A stretch of 62,864 nt of DNA from Bacillus xiamenensis (GTDB lineage: Bacteria > Bacillota > Bacilli > Bacillales > Bacillaceae): contig NZ_AMSH01000013.1 of NCBI RefSeq assembly GCF_000300535.1, positions 1-62,864 of the forward strand, read 5' to 3'. Position 1 is the first letter of the stretch. Every line of letters begins with the position of its first letter. Shown here piece after piece: positions 43,150 through 49,392 of this stretch. The notes beneath the pieces were generated by a model. The model was not told the origin of the DNA and searched no databases. It saw only the letters and a list, made by a program, of their open reading frames with translations. Position numbers and translations under genes: made by a program.

Positions 43150-44019
43150 ATGGATTTACGTGAATACTTAACAAACGGCATTCCGCGCCAAACACAGGAT
43201 CAGCAGCCAGGCAGTGAAAGAGAAATGAATCCTGCGCCGATCTTTGAGGATGAGTCGTATCAAGGGTCTGGCAAGCTAAAAGGAAAAGTCGCACTGATTA
43301 CAGGTGGAGACAGCGGAATTGGACGTGCCGTTTCTGTCGCATATGCCAAAGAAGGAGCACATGTCGCCATTGTGTACTTAAATGAACATGAGGATGCAGA
43401 GGACACGAAAAAGCGCATCGAGCAGGAAGGTGTCAAATGCTTAACGATTGCAGGAGATGTCGGGGACGAAGCCTTTTGCGAGGAAGCGGTAGAGAAAACG
43501 GTTGAAGCGTTTGGTCAATTAGATATTTTAGTGAATAATGCGGCTGAACAGCATCCGCAAGAACGGATTCAAAATATTTCTAGTGAACAGCTTCACCAAA
43601 CGTTTAGAACAAACTTCTATTCTTATTTCTATTTGACGAAAAAGGCGCTCGATTACTTAAAACCGGGAAGTTCGATCATTAATACAACATCTATCAACCC
43701 TTATCGAGGCAACGCAGTGCTGATTGATTATACAGCGACGAAAGGGGCCATCAACGGCTTTACTCGTTCTATGGCACAGTCGCTTGTGAAAGATGGGATT
43801 CGGGTGAACGGCGTGGCACCTGGTCCAATTTGGACACCGCTCATTCCATCTACATTTGATGAAGACAGTGTGGAAAGCTTTGGGGCCGAAACCCCAATGG
43901 GAAGACCTGGTCAGCCTGTAGAGCATGTCGGCTGCTATGTGCTGCTTGCTTCTGATGAATCGTCTTATATGACAGGACAGACCCTTCACGTCAATGGTGG
44001 TTCCTTTATGAATACATGA
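43150..44019 (+). CDS. ydaD: General-stress short-chain dehydrogenase YdaD
   Basis: 289 residues from ATG 43150, after AAGGAGG. A 45-residue start typical of the YhdF/YdaD/YhxC group is followed by a Rossmann core: KVALITGGDSGIGRAVSVAYAKEGAHVAIVYL (about 46-77), LVNNAAEQHP (about 137-146), SIINTTSINPYRG and the catalytic YTATKGAINGF (Tyr and Lys, about 198-208). VNGVAPGPIWTPLIPSTF and GQTLHVNGGSFMNT complete it. It oxidises an alcohol with NAD(P); the substrate is unknown. Confidence 0.9.
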   Translation: MDLREYLTNGIPRQTQDQQPGSEREMNPAPIFEDESYQGSGKLKGKVALITGGDSGIGRAVSVAYAKEGAHVAIVYLNEHEDAEDTKKRIEQEGVKCLTIAGDVGDEAFCEEAVEKTVEAFGQLDILVNNAAEQHPQERIQNISSEQLHQTFRTNFYSYFYLTKKALDYLKPGSSIINTTSINPYRGNAVLIDYTATKGAINGFTRSMAQSLVKDGIRVNGVAPGPIWTPLIPSTFDEDSVESFGAETPMGRPGQPVEHVGCYVLLASDESSYMTGQTLHVNGGSFMNT

Positions 44020-44026
44020 TCAATAG

Positions 44027-44060
44027 CACCGCCGCCCAGCTTTTGTTGGGCGGTGTTTTT
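44027..44060 (+). terminator. Terminator of ydaD
   Basis: CACCGCCGCCCAGC, loop TTTT, GTTGGGCGGTGTTTTT. Confidence 0.85.
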
Positions 44061-44169
44061 AGTATTTCCTGCGATTTTTCTGCACAGATGTGACAGACCA
44101 GATGATAATCCCCACAACAGCTGCCGCAATGACAAGTGAAACCAAATGAAACATCGTTTCATGATGCAT
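44059..44169 (-). CDS. Very small single-span membrane protein
   Basis: 36 residues, MHHETMFHLVSL at the start, a hydrophobic span (LVSLVIAAAVVGIIIWSV) and a basic tail (QKNRRKY). AAAGGGGAAGT lies six bases before the ATG, a good ribosome site for such a short frame. The basic tail would stay in the cytoplasm. It is convergent with ydaD and shares its terminator region. No family is recognised; the size, the single span and the ribosome site are the evidence. Confidence 0.6.
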   Translation of the reverse strand: MHHETMFHLVSLVIAAAVVGIIIWSVTSVQKNRRKY

Positions 44170-44312
44170 GCTCAACTTCCCCTTTCATTGATCCTGTTTT
44201 CTTTATCATCAGCTAGAAGATCTCTTTTTATGAAAAACACATTTCTTTGTTTAATGAATGGATTGTCGTGGAAACCTAACAGTACGGATGATATTTGAAG
44301 GAGTGAAGATAT

Positions 44313-44724
44313 ATGTCACAAGAAGAGTTAAAGCAAAAGGTACTGAACTTATTAGATGAGCAAAAGGTCGGAACGCTGGCGACGGTTGAACAGGATCAGC
44401 CGCATACACTTTTTTCATGACGGGCTGACGCTATATACACCAACGAGCAAAGAAACACATAAAGCAGATGAGATTAAAAAAAACCCGAATGTTCATATTC
44501 TCATTGGATATACAGGCGAAGGATTTGGTGATACGTATGCTGAAATTGCAGGCACCGCTACATTAACAGATGACCGAGAATTGATTGACCGCCTTTGGTC
44601 AGAGGAAATGGAGAAATGGTTTAAAGGAAAAGATGATCCAAACTTAGTGATTCTGAAAATTGACCCAACCTCCATCCGTTATATGAATGAGGGAAGTCGT
44701 ACACCAGCAGAATTATCACTTTAA
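44313..44724 (+). pseudogene. ydaG: ydaG, general stress FMN-binding protein, frameshifted
   Basis: The start MSQEELKQKVLNLLDEQKVGTLATVEQDQPHT (44313 on, with AAGGAGTGAAG before it) and the rest HDGLTLYTPTSKETHKADEIKKNPNVHILIGY ... SIRYMNEGSRTPAEL are both clearly from the pyridoxamine-phosphate-oxidase-like general stress protein family (GSP26/YdaG). At about 44406 roughly eleven bases are missing compared with relatives that read PHSRYMTFFHDG, so the first frame stops at TGA 44418. The lost SRYM touches the flavin. A weak SigB-like box GTTTAA lies at 44249. Confidence 0.85.
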
Positions 44725-44727
44725 CAC

Positions 44728-44756
44728 TTGCGTAAGCAGGGGGAATGTGTTATAGT
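44728..44756 (+). promoter_or_regulatory. SigA promoter of the noncoding RNA
   Basis: TTGCGT (44728-44733), exactly 17 bp, TATAGT (44751-44756). Transcription would begin near 44763, with no gene following for 400 bases. Confidence 0.65.
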
Positions 44757-44762
44757 TTGATA

Positions 44763-45186
44763 TTAAGTGTTGAAATAAGCAAATAAATAAAGAAAGTAAA
44801 CTTTCTTTTTTCTATGACATAATGAGAAGCAATAGAGCTTCTACTTGATAAGAACGAGACGCTGTCAAAGCGAACAAACTTATTCTTTTCCTTCTGCTCC
44901 CGCCCCCCTATATAAGCGGAAGAATGGAAAAAAGACGTTTTGATTTACAATTCACACTGGCACGGCTTCGGAGCCGTAAGGACGAATGAGAGGTAGGGCT
45001 TTCGTTGTCTTGTTATCCAGAACTTCCATGGCGTTTACTTTCAAACGTAGGTTCACTCGGAACACATATGACACACTGATATGATCGAATCTTAATTCAT
45101 ACACTCCGTGACGGAGATTAAACATTGATTATTTATTTGCATGAAAAGAGTAAGGAACAGGCTGCCATCTATTTGGCAGCCTTTTT
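44763..45186 (+). ncRNA. Candidate structured noncoding RNA, about 420 nt
   Basis: Between a promoter and a terminator lies sequence with no open frame and much pairing potential. A perfect 12-bp helix GCAAATAAATAA (44779-44790) with TTATTTATTTGC (45129-45140) closes the domain. Inside are AGAAGC-N6-GCTTCT (44825-44842), GATAAG/CTTATT around CGCT-gtcaa-AGCG (about 44848-44884), a long hairpin TCTTTTCCTTCTGCT with AGCGGAAGAATGGAAAAAAG (44884-44935), ACGGCT-tcgg-AGCCGT (44962-44977), CGTTT/AAACG (45032-45047) and CTCCG-tga-CGGAG (45104-45116). It is not RNase P, tmRNA, 6S, SRP RNA, a T-box or a riboswitch that I recognise. It sits where B. subtilis has ydaH. Confidence 0.6.
45159..45186 (+). 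terminator. Terminator of the noncoding RNA
   Basis: AGGCTGCCA, loop TCTATT, TGGCAGCCTTTTT. Confidence 0.88.
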
Positions 45187-45340
45187 AAGTTTTAAACAAT
45201 AAAATACCTAAACCGATCATACCGAAAAAAGGCAGGGACAAGGCGGACACAATCCGCATAGCGTCCCCTTCAAAAGGATTCGACATTAAAAATAGAATGA
45301 TAAACACACAGATAACAGCAGTGAATAGAGCATATTTCAT
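45185..45340 (-). CDS. Small membrane protein, 51 residues
   Basis: Reads MKYALFTAVICVFIILFLMSN, then PFEGDAMRIV and a second hydrophobic span ending LFKT: two membrane segments with a short acidic loop. Its ATG is two bases after the stop of the gene at 45343, and GGAAGCAG inside that gene serves as ribosome site. It is the last of three tiny membrane protein genes read as one unit. Its stop codon overlaps the terminator of the noncoding RNA on the other strand. No family recognised. Confidence 0.65.
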   Translation of the reverse strand: MKYALFTAVICVFIILFLMSNPFEGDAMRIVSALSLPFFGMIGLGILLFKT

Positions 45341-45342
45341 GA

Positions 45343-45525
45343 TCACTCACTGCTTCCTTTCTTCTGATACCGCCAAATCCGCCGAATGAAAAAGAACATC
45401 ACCGCAAACAAAATAGAAAAGATGAACATGTCCAGCAGTGTCACACCTCTATCTGGATGCACAACCCCAAACCAAACAAATTGCAAAATAAAAGAGACCG
45501 CAAAATAAAAGATGGATTCTTTCAT
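45343..45525 (-). CDS. Small membrane protein, 60 residues
   Basis: Two hydrophobic spans (about 4-21 and 28-48), with HPDRGVT between them and a basic end (RRIWRYQKKGSSE). AAAGGAGAAAAAC precedes the ATG. It is the middle gene of the three-gene unit 45757-45185. No known family can be named. Such clusters are often immunity, stress or cell-envelope genes, but nothing here proves a role. Confidence 0.65.
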   Translation of the reverse strand: MKESIFYFAVSFILQFVWFGVVHPDRGVTLLDMFIFSILFAVMFFFIRRIWRYQKKGSSE

Positions 45526-45538
45526 GTTTTTCTCCTTT

Positions 45539-45757
45539 TTACTTGTTTTTTTGACCTTTTAACCACATCATCCAAATGAAGAAAGAACCAATCATACATG
45601 AGACCAAGGTGACGGGCGGCAATGTGTGCCAACGAGTCAGCCCCTTTACAAAAAACAGATAAAAAAAGAAAATGGTAATGGATACGAGCAGCCATTGTTT
45701 GAACCATCGTGGAACACGGAGCCAAGCAGCTAAAATGAAAGACGAAAGCTTATCCAA
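45539..45757 (-). CDS. Small membrane protein, 72 residues
   Basis: MDKLSSFILAAWLRVPRWFKQ, an amphipathic start, is followed by two membrane spans (about 23-41 and 47-66) and a basic end (KGQKNK). AAAAGGAGTTCT lies before the ATG. First gene of the three-gene unit, divergent from the large membrane protein gene at 45902. Start codons and spacing point to one transcript, which would run head-on into the noncoding RNA. Confidence 0.65.
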   Translation of the reverse strand: MDKLSSFILAAWLRVPRWFKQWLLVSITIFFFYLFFVKGLTRWHTLPPVTLVSCMIGSFFIWMMWLKGQKNK

Positions 45758-45901
45758 TCAGAGAACTCCTTTTTTTGAATCTGATTGGATTTTATCGCAA
45801 ACCATCAAATCTGTAAAATATGGATTTTGCGGTATGTAAAGGGTATTCTTCCAGCGTTTGAAACATTCTCGCTGAACTGACGTATAAGATAAGGGAACTT
45901 C

Positions 45902-48169
45902 ATGAAAGGAAGCGGTCACGTGAAAAGAATACCAGTAATTTTCTTGAGATATATGGTCTTCTTTCTTCCAGCCATCATTCTCAGTGTCATGGTGTGGAAT
46001 CATTATCAAGAGGATTTGGCGGATGGGAAAATCAAAGAGAATGACGTCAAACGAATCTTCACATTTGATGAAGGAAAACGAGTGGTGAGTGCTGTATCAA
46101 AAGACCAGCAGCTTCATTACGCAATGTATGACACTCGTTCAGCAAAAAGAATCAAGGAATGGACCATATCAAGCGACCCATTTAACGAAATATGGCCATC
46201 CATTCAAGGAAACAACCTCTTACTTGCCTTCAAAAATAAAGATGAGCAGCTGATGATCGAGAAGCTGTCACCAAATGGCGAGAGAAAAGAGCTCGTTCAA
46301 AAGAGAGTACAGGTGCCATCATTTTTAAGTTCAAATACATATCAATGGAATGGAAGGCTCGTATTTACAGGAGAAACGGAAGGGGCAGAAGCGGTTATCG
46401 GTGAGCTGAAAAATGGTCAGTTTTACTTACACAAGCTCAATCAGCTAAAGCTGCCAGCAAGACCTGTTTCCGTTGATGCAGTCATGAATTCCTTTAAAGG
46501 GCAAACCCCTATTCCTATATTTGAAGTCACCTTGAAAAATGACAAGAAGGCGTATGTCAGCGGGATTTCTAATCAAAAACATCAGCTTGGGGTCTATGTA
46601 TCCAAAGGGGATGAACCGTTTAGTCTCATTGATGATACAGTGGAACAGCAGCTGAAAAAAACGATTGGCTCATCCGAGGACTTTGTTGTCGCCGTAGAAT
46701 CGGCATATCCAAAAAGAGCAAGGAAAGTAACAGCAGATGGAGGGATTGGAGAAGTCGTTCCAACACCAAAACCGATTTATCAAACGTACGTGTACCAGCT
46801 CAATGAGGAAGAAGTTCTCATTGCGGGCTCTACAGCAAAGGACGAGGCAAAAGGCAAACTGACGGGGTATATGTATAACCATCGTACGAATAAGGTGACG
46901 TCTGCCAGCAAGCTTTTGCAGTCGTTTTCATATGAATCTTTACAAAGAGAAGAGCTTTCTTTCAATAAAAATGTGAAGAGCGATTGGCTCTATTATTCAT
47001 TTGACAAGCAATTAACGGGTGCATTTGAGACGAAAAGCAAAGAGCTAAAGGAATTTCCTTTGCAAAAGGTCATCTCAATTGAAAACGCCAGTCCAGCCCA
47101 CCAAACGTCTGTTGATACCTTTACGCAATATGTAATGAAGGGCGGACCGCTCATTCTTAACTGGGCGATATGGATCTTGATCCCGCTATTATTATTTGTG
47201 CTAGCGATCTTCCTGCCGCCAATTTTGAGACGGGTGAGAAAGAACAAGATTAAGGACAGTGTCACATTAGAAGCCAATATTGTGTCTGTTAAAGAAACGG
47301 GCACTTACATCAATGAACAGCCTGTTGTCAGCATGCGGCTTCAATTTGAATATGAAGGACAGCGCATAGAAAAGACGGTTAAAACGGTTGTATCCTACAC
47401 CCAGATACCGCAGCCAGACCAGCGTATTGTCGTTCACTATGATCCGAAGAAGAAAAGGGCAATGCTCTTAAAAGAAGTTGACTTCTCGCAGCCAATTCAG
47501 CCAAAGTTCATCAAAGGCGCTGTTTTAAGAAAAATAGAATCTTATGGAACCGTAGGACGAGGCACCGTCTTATCACTCACATTTGAATTGGATCAGAAAA
47601 CGTATATCATTCCAATGATTCAAGCCGCTGGTTTTGAATTTACAACAGGAGAAAAAGCCGATCTCGTCGACATCAACGGCCAGCTCAAAATGGCAGCCTA
47701 TGGTCATGAAGTGCGGAATCGATCGGGTAAAGATGTGACGTTAACAGGAACGATCCAGCGTGTGAAGCAATATCCAATTGCCATCCATGAACAAAAGCCT
47801 ATTCAGCTTGATGTGATGGTTTCAAACGGAGATGAGTCCATCACAAAAACGGTCAGCCAGTTCATCCCTGATCATATGCAGATCACATCAGGAACTCAAA
47901 TAACGATCCAAACAAAGAAAGAAGAGTTAGAGAGAGAAATGGATCTCTTGCAAGAGAAACAAGGAAGTGCAAAAGTAACCAATGTCTCCTTTGCTGGCGT
48001 GATCGGCAACCTGCCGTTAGCAATCATTCAAGTGGAGAGAAATGGCGTGCTGTACGAGGTGAAGCAGCCAATTGATCCAATCACCAGCGTATTACCTGGA
48101 GATGAACTATGGGTGGCGTATGACGACATGACACGTCAAGCAGCCATTGTGAAATATGCATCAATATAA
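45902..48169 (+). CDS. Large membrane protein with DUF3592-like domains
   Basis: 755 residues of unknown function. One membrane segment lies at about 14-29 and one at about 420-440 (LNWAIWILIPLLLFVLAIFLP). The region between them, some 390 residues, is probably outside the cell and rich in beta structure. The rest is cytoplasmic: SVTLEANIVSVKETGTYINEQPVVSMRLQFEYEG and VHYDPKKKRAMLL are DUF3592-like, and similar modules follow (VTLTGTIQRVKQYPIAIHEQKPIQLDVMV; AKVTNVSFAGVIGNLPLAIIQVE). The GTG at 45920 behind AAAGGAAG is an alternative start. It is divergent from the tiny membrane genes and ends with two terminators. Confidence 0.7.
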   Translation: MKGSGHVKRIPVIFLRYMVFFLPAIILSVMVWNHYQEDLADGKIKENDVKRIFTFDEGKRVVSAVSKDQQLHYAMYDTRSAKRIKEWTISSDPFNEIWPSIQGNNLLLAFKNKDEQLMIEKLSPNGERKELVQKRVQVPSFLSSNTYQWNGRLVFTGETEGAEAVIGELKNGQFYLHKLNQLKLPARPVSVDAVMNSFKGQTPIPIFEVTLKNDKKAYVSGISNQKHQLGVYVSKGDEPFSLIDDTVEQQLKKTIGSSEDFVVAVESAYPKRARKVTADGGIGEVVPTPKPIYQTYVYQLNEEEVLIAGSTAKDEAKGKLTGYMYNHRTNKVTSASKLLQSFSYESLQREELSFNKNVKSDWLYYSFDKQLTGAFETKSKELKEFPLQKVISIENASPAHQTSVDTFTQYVMKGGPLILNWAIWILIPLLLFVLAIFLPPILRRVRKNKIKDSVTLEANIVSVKETGTYINEQPVVSMRLQFEYEGQRIEKTVKTVVSYTQIPQPDQRIVVHYDPKKKRAMLLKEVDFSQPIQPKFIKGAVLRKIESYGTVGRGTVLSLTFELDQKTYIIPMIQAAGFEFTTGEKADLVDINGQLKMAAYGHEVRNRSGKDVTLTGTIQRVKQYPIAIHEQKPIQLDVMVSNGDESITKTVSQFIPDHMQITSGTQITIQTKKEELEREMDLLQEKQGSAKVTNVSFAGVIGNLPLAIIQVERNGVLYEVKQPIDPITSVLPGDELWVAYDDMTRQAAIVKYASI

Positions 48170-48171
48170 AA

Positions 48172-48242
48172 AAGCGTTCCTTTATCAGGACGCTTCAGCG
48201 TGAAGACTAAGGGCTAAAACGAATATCGTTTTAGCCCTTTTT
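48172..48242 (+). terminator. Double terminator
   Basis: AAGCGTTCC/GGACGCTT (48173-48196), then the perfect AAGGGCTAAAACGA-atat-CGTTTTAGCCCTTTTT (48209-48242). The second also ends ydzA from the other side. Confidence 0.85.
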
Positions 48243-48244
48243 GA

Positions 48245-48541
48245 TTAAGCTTTTGTATCAAATTGACGAAGCACCTTATCGTAAGCGAAGTTACCGAAAG
48301 GAATAAAAGCCGCAAAAAAGCCAGCAATAGACCATTTCAAATGCCAGCGAACTTTAAAAGTCACATATGCCAAAACAAGCATATAGATCACAAACAATGC
48401 GCCATGAAGAGAGCCTACAATCGTGACTGCCATCGGAATATCCGCAAAATATTTTAGAGGCATGGCAATTAAAAGAAGGGTTAAAAGAGACATACCCTCA
48501 ATAAAACCCGCCTGTCTCAGACGGCTAATACTTGTATGCAT
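48245..48541 (-). CDS. ydzA: DUF3817 membrane protein YdzA
   Basis: 98 residues from the Met at 48541, eight bases after AGGAGG; the TTG two codons earlier is not needed. RLRQAGFIEGMSLLTLLLIAMPLKY, PMAVTIVGSLHGALFVIYMLVLAYV and WHLKWSIAGFFAAFIPFGNFAYDK are the three membrane segments of DUF3817, a family also fused to transporters. Function unknown. Place and size agree with B. subtilis ydzA, just before lrpC-topB. Confidence 0.85.
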   Translation of the reverse strand: MHTSISRLRQAGFIEGMSLLTLLLIAMPLKYFADIPMAVTIVGSLHGALFVIYMLVLAYVTFKVRWHLKWSIAGFFAAFIPFGNFAYDKVLRQFDTKA

Positions 48542-48842
48542 ATACAAATCCTCCTGTATAAAAGCTAGTTTCTCATCTTCTAATATAAACGAAAGACCGC
48601 CTGGACATGCTGAAATCTACGAAAAATTCAAAATATGTTCAATGAATGCTTAAAAAATGGGAGAGTTGCTGTTGTGATGGATTTTAAAGAATAATTGATA
48701 TCAATGAAACGAGCTATGGCATAAATACTATATTTTTGTTCTTTTTTCTTCACCTTCTATATTCTGAACATTAAAAAATAAAAATGGAATATTATTGTTT
48801 ATATGATAAAATTTACATAAATTCAGAAAGGAGGTTGTTTGT
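48542..48842. other. Gap between ydzA and the zinc-ribbon gene
   Basis: About 300 AT-rich bases. Apart from the ydzA leader and a possible promoter close to 48795 (TATGATAAAAT), I see nothing in it. B. subtilis lrpC is not present here. Confidence 0.5.
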
Positions 48843-49136
48843 TTGGAATGGCAAAGATGCCCTAGATGTAATAGTAATCGTGTGGGAAAGAGAGTAAGAA
48901 GTGCAGGTTGTGTTTCGGTAGTTCTCATGTTAGGTATTTCTTTTTATATCTCTTATCTGATAACAAGAATAGTGTTTATCCCTTTTATAAAAGAGACACT
49001 TGGAATTGTTTTGTTTGTCATCATATTTATTTACTTGTCTGGGTTCAGAGAAAGAATAGTTAGTTACTTGTACTGCAAAGATTGTGAGCTAAGCTTTAAG
49101 CCTCGAAAAACTTCAGCCCCCAAAACGCCTTTTTGA
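48843..49136 (+). CDS. Membrane protein with split zinc ribbon
   Basis: 97 residues, starting with TTG seven bases after AAAGGAGG. EWQRCPRCNSNRVGKRV at the start and LYCKDCELSFKPRK at the end give two CxxC pairs that could bind one zinc ion together. Between them lie two membrane spans (about 23-42 and 51-66), so both ends are in the cytoplasm. I know no name for this arrangement; small zinc-ribbon membrane proteins of this kind are common in Bacillus and have no known role. It is more AT-rich than its neighbours. Confidence 0.65.
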   Translation: MEWQRCPRCNSNRVGKRVRSAGCVSVVLMLGISFYISYLITRIVFIPFIKETLGIVLFVIIFIYLSGFRERIVSYLYCKDCELSFKPRKTSAPKTPF

Positions 49137-49154
49137 ATACAGAGGTGTTTTTTG
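49122..49154 (+). terminator. Weak terminator after the zinc-ribbon gene
   Basis: AAAACGCCT, loop, AGGTGTTTTTTG. After it, 49155-49392 holds only a -10 like TATAAT (49352-49357) for topB. Confidence 0.55.
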
Positions 49155-49392
49155 TATGGTTGGAAAACATATTATGGATTGAAAATTTGGAGGGTCGGTG
49201 CTTAAGTGGCACTACAAGCTCTTATTTCGTGTGACTTTCTGAATGCGTTTCAGTATAGAGATGTTTCTATTTCAAGTGTTGTCTTTACACTAGTGTTTCA
49301 GCTCCATTTCTCATTTATGTTCAGCCATTAGAACCGCATCTCCACGTCTGCTATAATAAAAGGATGGATAGAAGAAAGAGATGTGAAATCTA

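Noticed and set aside
44763-45186. RNase P RNA, tmRNA or a T-box leader at the noncoding region
   Set aside because: None of the core sequences I know for these is present, and no gene follows in the same direction.
45758-46009. An 83-codon frame opposite the start of the large membrane protein
   Set aside because: It covers the divergent promoter region and the start of a well-supported gene, and has no family match.
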